Origin: a bacterium
GTDB lineage: Bacteria > Cyanobacteriota > Vampirovibrionia > Gastranaerophilales > Gastranaerophilaceae
Length of the DNA stretch: 64,000 nt
Assembly: GCA_017470245.1 (NCBI GenBank)
Contig: JAFUEV010000005.1
Location: forward strand, 119,292 to 183,291
Direction of reading: 5' to 3'
The notes under the pieces: generated by a model
Told to the model about the DNA's origin: nothing
Databases searched by the model: none
What the model saw: only the letters and a program-made list of their open reading frames with translations
Made by a program: the position numbers and the translations under genes
In this document: piece by piece, positions 16,846 to 25,963 of the stretch
Position numbering within the stretch: the first letter of the stretch is position 1
Layout: each line of letters opens with the position of its first letter

Positions 16846-17802
16846 TTAATTCTTTCTTTTTTTACCGGTTGCCCTAGTAATTATTTCTTCGGATTCTTTT
16901 GAAAAATCTTTAATCTTTTCATAATCATAAAGTTTATATAGTTCAGTGAAGCAACAACATCTGTATGGAAGAGTAAAAGCTATAACTAAAGAAGTTATTA
17001 ACATTTTTGCACCTTCTCTGCCGATTAAAACAGGGTCAATGCTTAAGTCCACAATTGAAAGCATTGTATTAATATCAACAAGTGGCAACATAAGTGAAAT
17101 AGCTTCTATTTTTGTCATAATGAATGAGGTTAAAGATATTTTATCTGCTGCCCACAAAAATAGCGAAGGAAGGAACCAATACGTTAATATTCCTGTCAAA
17201 ATAAGCAATATAACTGTTGAAATAACATTCCCTTTAACCAAATCAATACTTCTTGAAATGATTTTAACGGGATTAGACTCGTTTTCAAATGCAAGAACCT
17301 GAAATACAAGGCATAAAAATATCCAAATAATTGGTGCAACTATAATTAATGGTGGAACAACCAATAAAACAGTTACTATTAACATTAATGTTATATAGGT
17401 AGGTAATTTCCTTTCAATTACCTTTTTATTTGCATAAAAATCAATATCTTTTACCTTCTTTTTTCCCGAAACAGTATAAAATAATATATTTAGTGCTGAA
17501 AATGCCAGAATATATTCGTAAAATGCTTTGAGGAATACTAACAAAAAGGGTAACAGAATTATACAAAATAATATATTAACATTTCTTCTGCTTTCAAAAA
17601 ACGGAGAAATATTTTGAATAGAATCAATATTATTGTTTAAATAATATGACAAAGTGAAAATTATAATTAATGCAATTAATTGTCCGAAAATCGGAAAAAA
17701 TAAATACTTTACACATTGATCCAAATATAAGAAATATGAATATATGCTTGAAAAGAATATTCTTATTGCACCCAATATTTTATTAGACTTCTTTCTTGCC
17801 AT
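16846..17802 (-). CDS. Polytopic membrane protein of unknown function
   Basis: 318 residues with about six hydrophobic segments (around 37-53, 72-98, 130-165, 190-215, 225-240, 265-285) and a basic tail. The pattern resembles bacterial membrane proteins with glycerophosphoryl-diester-phosphodiesterase-like or DUF975-like membrane domains, but no motif settles it. A conserved-looking segment, ENESNPVKIISRSIDLVKGN, connects helices. Probably in one transcript with the small zinc-ribbon gene. Confidence 0.6.
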   Translation of the reverse strand: MARKKSNKILGAIRIFFSSIYSYFLYLDQCVKYLFFPIFGQLIALIIIFTLSYYLNNNIDSIQNISPFFESRRNVNILFCIILLPFLLVFLKAFYEYILAFSALNILFYTVSGKKKVKDIDFYANKKVIERKLPTYITLMLIVTVLLVVPPLIIVAPIIWIFLCLVFQVLAFENESNPVKIISRSIDLVKGNVISTVILLILTGILTYWFLPSLFLWAADKISLTSFIMTKIEAISLMLPLVDINTMLSIVDLSIDPVLIGREGAKMLITSLVIAFTLPYRCCCFTELYKLYDYEKIKDFSKESEEIITRATGKKRKN

Positions 17803-17900
17803 ATTTCCCCATTAAAATACTATATAACCCGATATTATAATTTATATTTCACTTCCATACATAAGTTTAACACGAGTAAATATAAAATTGTAGTTAAAAA

Positions 17901-18455
17901 CTATAATTTTTCTTTAGCCAGTTTATCAAGATAATTACGAACCCCTGCAGTTACGAGTAAATTAGGTTCATGATTACAAAACTCATCCAAAACAGTCATG
18001 CCTGTTGCGACGTCACCTTTTTGTATAAATAGCAATCCTATCATAATATCATTTAATGGATATGGCTTTCTTGATTGAAAATCAGCTAATTTTTCATCAG
18101 TGAGCCCTTGTTTTTGATAGTTTTCTGCCAAAATCAAATAATAATCAAAGCAAAGAACATTTAAATTAACAGCTTTTTCAAAACAAGGCTGCGCAAGAGC
18201 AGGATAACCAATTTTATCGTAAGTTTTGCCTAAATTAACATAATATGCGGCACTTGCCTGCTTATCAGGAACCAAATCAATAGCAATTTGAAATTCTTTT
18301 ATAGCTCCAAAATAATATTTTTCTTCCAAATATAATAGTCCGAGATTATTATGCCTATACGCATTATTTTCTGCCCTGATTGTTTCATCGGCATTAACAG
18401 GGATAATACTAAGAAATAGAACTATAAATAAAATAATAAAATATTTTAGATACAA
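17901..18455 (-). CDS. Exported TPR-repeat protein
   Basis: 184 residues. The N-terminus is a clear signal peptide (LKYFIILFIVLFLSIIPVNA, then DET). Residues ~30-115 are two to three tetratricopeptide repeats (RHNNLGLLYLEEKYYFGAIK, YYVNLGKTYDKIGYPALAQP), which form protein-binding superhelices; a periplasmic scaffold role is likely. The start overlaps the end of the MBL-fold gene by 10 bases, so the two are translationally linked. Confidence 0.75.
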   Translation of the reverse strand: MYLKYFIILFIVLFLSIIPVNADETIRAENNAYRHNNLGLLYLEEKYYFGAIKEFQIAIDLVPDKQASAAYYVNLGKTYDKIGYPALAQPCFEKAVNLNVLCFDYYLILAENYQKQGLTDEKLADFQSRKPYPLNDIMIGLLFIQKGDVATGMTVLDEFCNHEPNLLVTAGVRNYLDKLAKEKL

Positions 18456-19384
18456 ACTTCCAAACCTTCTTTTGCAAAGAAATAATCTTTATTTTTATTT
18501 TTAAAGAAATTTTCTATATTTGTCAACTTTTCATCATTATAAGCAGGGTCAAAATGATAGAAAGCCATTTTTTTTGCATTTGAAGCCTTTGCAATATCAT
18601 AAGCCATATTAAATGTAGAATGTCCAAAGCCCTGTTTGGGAAATACTACAGATAAATAATCTTCCGTCGTATATTGACTGTCGTGTATTAATAAATCCGT
18701 ATCTTTAGCAAATAATTCCAACTTTTTAGAACCGCCGCTATAGCACTCTGTATCACTTGCATAAACTATAGATTTATCGTTATATGCTATTTTAAAACAC
18801 ATAACCCCAAAATTAGGATGAGAATTTGATTTCATAAACGATATAATAACTTCATCTTTTTGGGGAATAACATCTTCTGCGCTTGTGATTTTCTTTAAAA
18901 CAGGAGAAATATCATTCTTTTTCAAAATAAGCACATCAGATTCGGTAATATCAGTTATACTGTAGTCTGCAGTTACATCATATAAATTTATCGGAAAAGA
19001 TTTCCCGTATATTAACTCCGATAATGTTTCATCAAGGTTTGAATCAAAACCACTATATCCGTATAAAGAAAATCTTGTGGTAAAAACATTAATAGGTTTA
19101 AAGAAATTTAAACCTTGAATATGGTCTTGATGAATATGGCTCAAAAGTAAAGTAATATTCATCGGGGTTCTATCATATATATTATCAGCAGAAGAAATAT
19201 GTTCCTGAAAAATTTTATCTCCCAGAGGAATAATCCCGGTACCGCCATCAATAATAATACGATGATTTCCAACTAAGACTTCCACACAAGCGGTATTACC
19301 GCCGTATTTTAAAAATTTTTTATCACAAACAGGGTAAGAACCTCTTACACCCCAAAATTTAACTTTAAAATCAGCATTTTTCAT
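18446..19384 (-). CDS. MBL-fold metallo-hydrolase
   Basis: 312 residues. The start VKFWGVRGSYPVC...YGGNTACVEV is the signature of an MBL subfamily related to cyclic-nucleotide phosphodiesterases and RNase Z-like enzymes. The metal site HIHQDHIQG is complete, followed by later ligands in YASDTECY and DSQYT, and FGHSTFNMA and FYHFDPAY near the end. Substrate unknown. It is 4 bases downstream of the metallophosphoesterase gene and overlaps the TPR gene, so all three probably form one operon. Confidence 0.82.
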   Translation of the reverse strand: MKNADFKVKFWGVRGSYPVCDKKFLKYGGNTACVEVLVGNHRIIIDGGTGIIPLGDKIFQEHISSADNIYDRTPMNITLLLSHIHQDHIQGLNFFKPINVFTTRFSLYGYSGFDSNLDETLSELIYGKSFPINLYDVTADYSITDITESDVLILKKNDISPVLKKITSAEDVIPQKDEVIISFMKSNSHPNFGVMCFKIAYNDKSIVYASDTECYSGGSKKLELFAKDTDLLIHDSQYTTEDYLSVVFPKQGFGHSTFNMAYDIAKASNAKKMAFYHFDPAYNDEKLTNIENFFKNKNKDYFFAKEGLEVCI

Positions 19385-19388
19385 AATA

Positions 19389-20339
19389 TTACTTCTTTTT
19401 TTGTATTATTACTTCAGTTTCTCTGTCTTTTGGTTTTCCGTAATATATTGCACCGCCAAAAGTCATAATTTTAGTTTTTGCTTGTAATTCTTTTAAATTT
19501 GTTTCACAAAATTCAAACTTAAAAATCACTTTATCATGCTTATTTTGGACTTCAACGATTCTAAACGCATTTGGATATCCTGCCAATGCAGGTGTTGATA
19601 CATGCAATATATTTCCTCTTTTCGTTATCTTCGTTGCATGATAATGACCTGAAAATATTGCTATAGGCATATTATATTTTTTTAACACTGCAGCAAATTC
19701 ATCAGCATTAATTATTTCATGACTTTTAGAATCAAAGGGCGGAACTAAAGGATAATGAATAAAAATCAAAACCGTATCATTCTTTGACTTCTTCAAAGTA
19801 TCATCCAGCCAGTTTAGTTCTTCTTCAGGTAGAATTCCTTTTGAAGATATTCCTTTATTTTTCGCACCGTCTAAAACAATAACCCTATATCCGTTTTGAG
19901 GTTTAAAAGAATAATATGTTGAATTAAATTTATAATCAGCATTGCGTTCTTTTAATATTTCAACAAATTTATCCTTTGTTAAATACCCTGATGTTGTTGT
20001 GTCATGATTTCCCAATACATAATACCAAGGATAATGCAATGTATTTAAATCATCAGTTAAACTGTATAATGATTCTTTTGTAGGCTGGTCAATACCATCA
20101 CCCGTAATCATAACAAATTTTATATTTTTATGATTATTTACCTGCGAAATAGCATCTTCCAATAAAGGTTTTGTTTTTGATAACAACTTGTAATTATTAT
20201 CTTCTCTGACAAGTGAGTAATGTATATCCGAAATTTGTGCAAATTTCATTGTTCGTGAAAATGAAGGCAAATCACTGACAAAAAATAAAACTGCAACTAC
20301 TACAAATATATATAGACAATCTTTTAATAATTTTTTCAT
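19389..20339 (-). CDS. Membrane-anchored calcineurin-like metallophosphoesterase
   Basis: 316 residues. One N-terminal hydrophobic segment (LYIFVVVAVLFFVSDL) acts as signal or anchor. The two-metal phosphoesterase motifs follow in order: AQISDIHYS, MITGDGID, VLGNHDT, IFIHYPL and FSGHYHATK. Members cleave phosphomono- or diesters, including lipid precursors such as UDP-diacylglucosamine and nucleotides; the substrate here is not evident. Operonic with the MBL and TPR genes downstream. Confidence 0.85.
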   Translation of the reverse strand: MKKLLKDCLYIFVVVAVLFFVSDLPSFSRTMKFAQISDIHYSLVREDNNYKLLSKTKPLLEDAISQVNNHKNIKFVMITGDGIDQPTKESLYSLTDDLNTLHYPWYYVLGNHDTTTSGYLTKDKFVEILKERNADYKFNSTYYSFKPQNGYRVIVLDGAKNKGISSKGILPEEELNWLDDTLKKSKNDTVLIFIHYPLVPPFDSKSHEIINADEFAAVLKKYNMPIAIFSGHYHATKITKRGNILHVSTPALAGYPNAFRIVEVQNKHDKVIFKFEFCETNLKELQAKTKIMTFGGAIYYGKPKDRETEVIIQKKK

Positions 20340-20374
20340 AAAAAAATTATATCAAATAAATTCAATGAAAGAAA

Positions 20375-21454
20375 TTATTTATTTTTTTTGATTTTAATTT
20401 TTAACCCTAATATTGAAATAACTTTATGTGAGTTATTATTTTTAATACTGAATACATCTTGTAAAAATCTATAAAATCCCGAATATTTTAAATGCGCCAA
20501 ATTATATGATATTTTACTTTTTTTCAAAAGAGGAAGCATATCCTCCTGACCTTTTATAACAGGAATTTCTTTAAAAGAATGAATATAGTCATATACCTGG
20601 TTTGCAATGTTAATTTTAACATTATATTTAAGAGACTTTTCTTTCATATAAGTTCTATATGAGTTAAATAACTTAAATAATATACGTTGATGAATTGCCT
20701 CTTTGATTTTTTCCGGCACATCCTTTATATCTTTTTCAACATTTTTACATAATTTAATTTGGCAATCATAATTATACGGTCTGGCGTATAACAAAGAAGA
20801 ATAATTCAACATTCTGTAATAAACAAATTTTTGAGGTGATAAATAAAATTTTTTGGCATGCAACAAACATCTAAAGAAAAATCCTGTATCATTTGCACAT
20901 TTTAAGTCATCAAAAATTATGTTATATTCTTTTAAAAATGCCAATTTATATATACCCGACCAAGGTGCATCACTAATTTGAAGCATTATTTCGGCATTAT
21001 TTTCCATTGTAAGATACTGATTAAAATACTCATCACCAATATCAGCGAGATCACAATATTTTGAAGCGGTTGTTTCTTTTTTTTTATTATCAAATCTGTG
21101 AGTTTTAAATTTTACAATATCCGCATCATTATTTTTTATAATATTATAAAGTTTCTCATACGAATCCAAATCAAGAAAGTCATCAGAATCAAGGAAATGA
21201 ATATATTCTCCGGTTGCTTGTAATATTCCATTATTCCTTGCTATACCCGCATTTTGGTGCAGCTGTTTTATTATTTTTATTCTTGAGTCACTTTTTTGAT
21301 AACGTTCAAGAATATTCAAAGAATTATCTGTTGAACCGTCATCAACAAAGATTATTTCTAAATCTTTTAGCGTTTGATTTACAACACTATCAACACACTG
21401 TACAAGATATTTCTCTGAATTATAAACCGGAATAACTACAGAAACTTTTGCCAT
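20375..21454 (-). CDS. Family 2 glycosyltransferase
   Basis: 359 residues. The GT2 (GT-A fold) catalytic domain fills residues 1-~210: VSVVIPVYNSEKYLVQCVDS, FVDDGSTDNS, ARNNGI and the metal-binding HFLDSDDFLD. The remaining ~150 residues are helical and basic, typical of capsule or lipopolysaccharide glycosyltransferases. No adjacent polysaccharide cluster, so donor and acceptor are unknown. Divergent from the S41 protease with 60 bases between starts. Confidence 0.88.
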   Translation of the reverse strand: MAKVSVVIPVYNSEKYLVQCVDSVVNQTLKDLEIIFVDDGSTDNSLNILERYQKSDSRIKIIKQLHQNAGIARNNGILQATGEYIHFLDSDDFLDLDSYEKLYNIIKNNDADIVKFKTHRFDNKKKETTASKYCDLADIGDEYFNQYLTMENNAEIMLQISDAPWSGIYKLAFLKEYNIIFDDLKCANDTGFFFRCLLHAKKFYLSPQKFVYYRMLNYSSLLYARPYNYDCQIKLCKNVEKDIKDVPEKIKEAIHQRILFKLFNSYRTYMKEKSLKYNVKINIANQVYDYIHSFKEIPVIKGQEDMLPLLKKSKISYNLAHLKYSGFYRFLQDVFSIKNNNSHKVISILGLKIKIKKNK

Positions 21455-21514
21455 ATTTTATATCTCTTGTAATTTTCAAGAAATAATTATAAACTAAAAA
21501 TAGGCAGAAAACAA

Positions 21515-22771
21515 ATGAACAACGAATTTCAAATTAAAAACATAATTTTTTATTCTATATTTTTATTATTAACGATTATTTTACTTGATATGTATTTTAA
21601 GCCGGAAATAAATATCAAATTTGATTTTTTACACAACTTGGCAAAAAAAATTACGATATCACAAAATATAGCACCACAAAGGTTATTTATTAACGTTTGG
21701 CGTATTACAAAAAATTCTTATGTTGATGAAACACTTAATAACCAAGACTGGTTAAGATGGCGAACTCGTTATGTAAAACACATAAGGACTATAGATGATG
21801 CAAATATAGCAATAAATACAATGCTTGCAAGTTTGAATGATCCATACACAAAATTCATGAAATCGGAATTATTTTCTAAAGAAAAAATGATGTTAGATTC
21901 AAAAATAACAGGAGTCGGAGTACTTTTTAATAAATCGGGAGATGAAATAGTAATTAACCATGTTTTGGATAATTCTCCTGCACAAGCACAGAATATCAAT
22001 GCTGGTGATACTATTGTTGAAATTAACGGCAAGAAAGCCTCTGAGCTTGATATGGAAGAAGTTCTAAAAAGTATAGAAGGTGGTAAAGAAGATACTGTTG
22101 AACTCAAAATTAAACACAATGATGAAACAATAACAAAAGTATTAAAGAAACAGGATATTCCTATAAAAACAATGGATTATAGAATAATTCAAGATAATAT
22201 AGGTGTAATAACTCTTGCTAATATAATGGGAGAAAAAGCCGTCCAAGATTTTCAAAATATTCTTATTTCAACCAAAGATACGGACGGAATAATAATAGAT
22301 TTAAGAAACAATTACGGTGGGATTCTTGCAAATGCCGTACAAATGGCAAACTATTTTCTTGATGAAAAAGAAATATTCAGCATAAATTCCAGAGTCAATG
22401 CGAAATACCATATATATTCTGATGACGAAATTATCTTTAACGAAAAACCAATTGTTATACTTGTAAATAATAAAACTGCAAGTGCAGCGGAAATATTAGC
22501 AGGGACACTACGCGATAACCTGAATGCCGTTATCATTGGAGAACACAGTTACGGGAAAAATTCAATACAACAGGTTATACCTATGCAAAATTCTACGGGA
22601 CTTATTATAACTACAGATAAATATCTGCTTCCCAAAGGACAAGATATACATAAAACAGGAATAATACCGGATATAGAAATTTCACAAAAAGGAATAAAAA
22701 CATTCAACGAAGATGAACAAATGCAAAAAGCAATAGAAATAATTACAAGACTAATGAAAAATCAGGAATAA
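21515..22771 (+). CDS. C-terminal processing peptidase (S41 family)
   Basis: 418 residues. An N-terminal membrane segment (residues 8-26) anchors a periplasmic protein. A helical region with SLNDPYTKFM (106-115), a PDZ domain (~130-210, GVGVLFNKSG and GDTIVEINGKKA), and the S41 core follow. The catalytic dyad is Ser323 (NNKTASAAEILAG) and Lys348 (EHSYGKNSIQQ), with DLRNNYGGI at 262-270. CtpA-type enzymes degrade or mature periplasmic proteins. The 6S RNA promoter begins a few bases after its stop. Confidence 0.9.
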   Translation: MNNEFQIKNIIFYSIFLLLTIILLDMYFKPEINIKFDFLHNLAKKITISQNIAPQRLFINVWRITKNSYVDETLNNQDWLRWRTRYVKHIRTIDDANIAINTMLASLNDPYTKFMKSELFSKEKMMLDSKITGVGVLFNKSGDEIVINHVLDNSPAQAQNINAGDTIVEINGKKASELDMEEVLKSIEGGKEDTVELKIKHNDETITKVLKKQDIPIKTMDYRIIQDNIGVITLANIMGEKAVQDFQNILISTKDTDGIIIDLRNNYGGILANAVQMANYFLDEKEIFSINSRVNAKYHIYSDDEIIFNEKPIVILVNNKTASAAEILAGTLRDNLNAVIIGEHSYGKNSIQQVIPMQNSTGLIITTDKYLLPKGQDIHKTGIIPDIEISQKGIKTFNEDEQMQKAIEIITRLMKNQE

Positions 22772-22773
22772 CA

Positions 22774-22782
22774 TGCTATAAT
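22774..22782 (+). promoter_or_regulatory. Extended -10 promoter of the 6S RNA
   Basis: TGCTATAAT is a perfect extended -10 element (TGn-TATAAT). The predicted RNA 5' end (22789) lies 7 bases downstream, at the first base of the closing stem. No good -35 box is seen, which an extended -10 can tolerate. Confidence 0.6.
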
Positions 22783-22788
22783 ATTATT

Positions 22789-22957
22789 GCTCTGTATGGG
22801 TATTTATTTTGTTCCTACATCTTGATTAATAGGGAAAGATGACTCTAGTAACAATGCAGTAGACCTGCCGTGCAGCAGGAAACGGATTTGTTAAGGCGCT
22901 TACCCACCTGTGGAGCATTCACAGGTAACAAAATCGTACTTGTACAGGGCTTTTTAT
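22789..22957 (+). ncRNA. ssrS: Probable 6S RNA
   Basis: About 165 nt that fold as 6S RNA does. The ends pair: GCTCTGTA (22789-22796) with TACAGGGC (22943-22950), GTA with TAC, and ATTTTGTT (22806-22813) with AACAAAAT (22927-22934). A large open middle (22814-22848 against 22894-22926) follows, with a small hairpin on its 3' side (ACCTGTG 22906-22912 with CACAGGT 22920-22926), and an apical stem closed by TAACAA/TTGTTA and CCTGC/GCAGG. A T-rich stretch follows 22950. 6S RNA mimics an open promoter and binds the housekeeping sigma-factor RNA polymerase. Identification rests on architecture, not on an alignment search. Confidence 0.68.
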
Positions 22958-22977
22958 TTTTATATTATAATCTGATT

Positions 22978-23703
22978 ATGGAAGAGAAAAATATAATAGG
23001 ATTTTGGGGCTACCCACACCCGAATATAATAAAAGAATACAAACAAAAATATCCGAATGCCAAATGGATTGATTTGGATATAGATTACGGCTTTACAAAA
23101 CAGGATATTCTGCCGGAATCATATTGTTCGATAATAAAAAATATTATTAATGCCGCATTTCGCTACAAAAATCAATTTATTATAATACTTGCACCAATCG
23201 GTAAAGATAAATGTGACAGCGGTTGGTTTGCTTATGAGTTGCTTAAAGATATGGGGTTTCCCATTGTGTCTACAATATTTGAAACTAAAGAATTTAAAAG
23301 AGATGTAAAGATATCGGTTTCAAATATTCCTTTAAGGACAAAAGTTGAATTAATTACAAAAGGCATATACGAAGAACAAAATATTAAAACTGAACTTTGT
23401 AAAGCGAAGTTCGGTTTTTGGGGTGTACCTCCAAACGATTTATCTATTTTAGAACTTTTTCCTGATGAAACACATCTTTACGGTTGGACAAGATGCGTTG
23501 AAGCAATGTCACCTGCTGATATAGAGCTGGAAATGTATATAGATAAAGATGTTCCAACAGTATTTTATTCACAATCTTTCTGCTCAAAAGCGCAACTTGC
23601 AAAATATTTGGCAGATAAATATAACGGGTTATATATAGATATAGATGATACAGTTACAAATTCTACAAAAGCAAAGATAGAAGCATTTTTGAGGTTAAGA
23701 TGA
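22978..23703 (+). CDS. Unknown two-domain protein paired with an activase ATPase
   Basis: 241 residues from the ATG at 22978, just after the 6S RNA terminator; an upstream in-frame TTG lies inside the RNA. Two related halves are visible: each starts with a GFWG-x-P motif (IIGFWGYPHP near residue 7 and KFGFWGVPPN near residue 147), suggesting an internal duplication. No family is recognised. The stop overlaps the start of the activase-like gene (shared ATGA), so the two are translationally coupled and may act together. Cysteines are scattered and no Fe-S motif is evident. Confidence 0.7.
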   Translation: MEEKNIIGFWGYPHPNIIKEYKQKYPNAKWIDLDIDYGFTKQDILPESYCSIIKNIINAAFRYKNQFIIILAPIGKDKCDSGWFAYELLKDMGFPIVSTIFETKEFKRDVKISVSNIPLRTKVELITKGIYEEQNIKTELCKAKFGFWGVPPNDLSILELFPDETHLYGWTRCVEAMSPADIELEMYIDKDVPTVFYSQSFCSKAQLAKYLADKYNGLYIDIDDTVTNSTKAKIEAFLRLR

Positions 23704-24404
23704 AAGAAATAAATATTGTACTTGATGCGGGTACTACATGGTCAAAAATAATAGAAAAATCATCTTCCAATTTAATGACAAAATATAAAAATCATTTAAT
23801 AAAAGAAGAAAACGGATACAAATACTATATAATACCTTCATCATCACTTAAAGATATTAATTTTAAGTTTGATAAAGCAACAGGACATATGTCTTTAAGT
23901 ATGTTAAACAATAAAAATGACTATGAAAATGAAGTTATTGCTTTAATAAACGGTTTTAGAAAAAAAATAAATGAAGATGCAATAATTCTTGATATGGGCA
24001 GCAGGGATTCAAAATGGGCAAAATTTAAAGACGGTAAATTCAAAGATTTAGACTGGAATAATAACTGTTCAAGCTCAACAGGTGCAACAATAGAAATGCT
24101 TTTAAAATTCTATAATATTAAAGCTCAAGAACTAAAAGCCACTGATGAAAAATATGTTATCACCTGTGGAATTTTCGGACTTGAAAAAATTATGGATGAT
24201 ATTGCAAAAGGTAATAACGCCCAAAGTGCTATATCTAAGTTTGTTCACGGAATAGCCCATAATGCTTGGATATTCGCAAAGAAACCTAATAAAATATACC
24301 TATCGGGAGGCTTTTGCGAAAATAAATGTTTTGTTGATTCTTTAAATAAATATTGCGAAGTTATACCGTTAGGTCGTTTCTTATTATGTGAAGGACTTAT
24401 ATAA
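23700..24404 (+). CDS. BadF/BadG/HgdC-type activase ATPase
   Basis: 234 residues, slightly short for the family (about 255-260). ASKHA features: the phosphate-1 loop LDAGTTWSKI (8-17), ILDMGSRDSKWAKFKDGK (96-113), NNNCSSSTGATIEM (121-133), the adenosine-site YLSGGFCENKCFVDSL (200-215). Cys123 and Cys156 (ITCGIFGLEKI) match the positions of the cysteines that bridge a 4Fe-4S cluster in the HgdC dimer. Such activases drive electrons into 2-hydroxyacyl-CoA dehydratases or benzoyl-CoA reductases, but no dehydratase subunit is nearby, and the GTGYGR loop is not seen. It is coupled to the unknown gene 22978-23703. Confidence 0.7.
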   Translation: MKEINIVLDAGTTWSKIIEKSSSNLMTKYKNHLIKEENGYKYYIIPSSSLKDINFKFDKATGHMSLSMLNNKNDYENEVIALINGFRKKINEDAIILDMGSRDSKWAKFKDGKFKDLDWNNNCSSSTGATIEMLLKFYNIKAQELKATDEKYVITCGIFGLEKIMDDIAKGNNAQSAISKFVHGIAHNAWIFAKKPNKIYLSGGFCENKCFVDSLNKYCEVIPLGRFLLCEGLI

Positions 24405-24417
24405 TTGATTTGTATAT

Positions 24418-24460
24418 AAAAATAACTGTCTTTTTATTCTCAAAAAACAGTTATTTTTTA
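24418..24460 (+). terminator. Intrinsic terminator after the activase gene
   Basis: AAATAACTG (from 24419) pairs with CAGTTATTT (from 24448), and the 3' arm runs into a T run (TTTTTTA). It lies 14 bases after the activase stop. It has A residues on the other side, so it may also work for minus-strand transcripts ending at 24536. Confidence 0.65.
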
Positions 24461-24535
24461 TATTAATTTTTCTTATGTCACCGTTTCCATATTCGTTCAA
24501 GCATTTTAGACATATCAAGAAAATTTCTCGGGCTG

Positions 24536-25963
24536 TTACTTAAAGTTATATCTGAACATCGGTTTTATATTTACTATTTTACAAGAATCAAAAGCTGAAG
24601 AATCGTTTGAAGGAGGACAGAACTGACGTTCAGAATGAGAAACACCCGTACAATATTTTTTAAATGTTCTATCATTTATATTGGGATGTGTATAGCAATA
24701 TGCTTCTCTATATGTAAATGCAATTGCTAAAGTATTTGAATCAGCATGTGAATACGGATTTTCAACCTGAACTCTGGCAAAATTACACTGCTCTTTATTT
24801 GTACTATTGTCATCCCAAGTTTTCCAACCGGATTTATTATTGCTTTCATCATAATCATCAGGACGTTGCATTTTAAGTTTACACTCTGCAGGAATATTAG
24901 TTATATCTCTGGCTCCTTCAATTTCTGCGATTTTGTTATTTCTGCTTGCACGTGCACTATCCCAGTTTTCTTTGTCTGATGTTTTTTCTGCATCTTCTTC
25001 TATCAAATCATCCATATAATATCCATACACACTTGATGTTATATATTGTATACGTCTTGGAGTTTCTCCTGCTTTATGATTTAGAATAACATTATCTGCA
25101 GCATGACCTAACGGAAATACTTCTCCATTATCCATTACCATAAAAGTAACGACATCAGGGAAATTTTTACCTGAAATACGTTTTGCCAAATTGGGCCCGC
25201 TTTTACCATTTAAATCAACAGCAATTAATCTGTATCCATATATAGGAGATACATTTGTTTTATCAAATTTCCATTTACTTATATAATATCTTTGACCATT
25301 TGTAGTTATAATATTTGGAGTTGCTGTTTTAGGATTAAAATCTTTCAATTCTGGTTCACCATCACCCCAGCCGGCATCAAATAAATCATCAAGCATACAT
25401 TTCTCACCTTTTACAGAGTTAGAAACAAGTGCAAAAGCATGGCAGAATAATACCTTATTATCTTTAGTATTATTTACATAGTTTGCATTAGATCTTTCCC
25501 CGCAAGTCGGTAAGCCTCTATGTTGCACATCATCATCATACTCTCTATCATTTTTTAAGACTGTTACAACTTTATTTGCATCTTTTGAGTCTATATTTCT
25601 ATCTACTTTACAGAATCCGACAGCTTCAGGGAATTTACCTTTTTGATTTTCACCAATACGTCCATCAAGAGAATCAAAATACACTTTTATGTTTTTACCG
25701 GTAAATTTAAATTCTTGATTACCTAAATTATCTGTTGTATCTTTATATACTTTTGTTCTGTCTTCCCATTCTGTTTGAGTATAGTCTCCGGCAATAAGAC
25801 TACCAACAATAGCTTGAATATTATTAAATGAAAAATAGGTTAATGAAGTATAAGATGCCTTAACTATTCTTATAGTATTAACGGAAAATGCCATTACTAC
25901 ACCAATAATAGTCATACATACAAGAACTTCTGCCATAGTAAACGCTTTTTTATTATTTTGCAT
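24536..25963 (-). CDS. Long prepilin-like protein with type IV pilin N-terminus
   Basis: 475 residues. The N-terminus KKAFTMAEVLVCMTIIGVVMAFSV is a class III signal, cut between Ala7 and Phe8 by a prepilin peptidase (Ala instead of the usual Gly at -1), with the conserved Glu at +5. The large C-terminal part carries many cysteines and is presumably exposed. Long proteins with this leader are abundant in Gastranaerophilales genomes as I recall, and may be minor pilins or type II secretion pseudopilins. The start overlaps the DUF3326 stop (TAATG). After the stop, a +1 frame encodes about 28 further plausible residues, discussed in the findings. Confidence 0.8.
   Translation of the reverse strand: MQNNKKAFTMAEVLVCMTIIGVVMAFSVNTIRIVKASYTSLTYFSFNNIQAIVGSLIAGDYTQTEWEDRTKVYKDTTDNLGNQEFKFTGKNIKVYFDSLDGRIGENQKGKFPEAVGFCKVDRNIDSKDANKVVTVLKNDREYDDDVQHRGLPTCGERSNANYVNNTKDNKVLFCHAFALVSNSVKGEKCMLDDLFDAGWGDGEPELKDFNPKTATPNIITTNGQRYYISKWKFDKTNVSPIYGYRLIAVDLNGKSGPNLAKRISGKNFPDVVTFMVMDNGEVFPLGHAADNVILNHKAGETPRRIQYITSSVYGYYMDDLIEEDAEKTSDKENWDSARASRNNKIAEIEGARDITNIPAECKLKMQRPDDYDESNNKSGWKTWDDNSTNKEQCNFARVQVENPYSHADSNTLAIAFTYREAYCYTHPNINDRTFKKYCTGVSHSERQFCPPSNDSSAFDSCKIVNIKPMFRYNFK

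Noticed and set aside
22870..22977. N-terminal extension (TTG start) of the GFWG-motif protein
   Set aside because: It lies inside the 6S RNA and its T-rich 3' end. The ATG at 22978 fits better.
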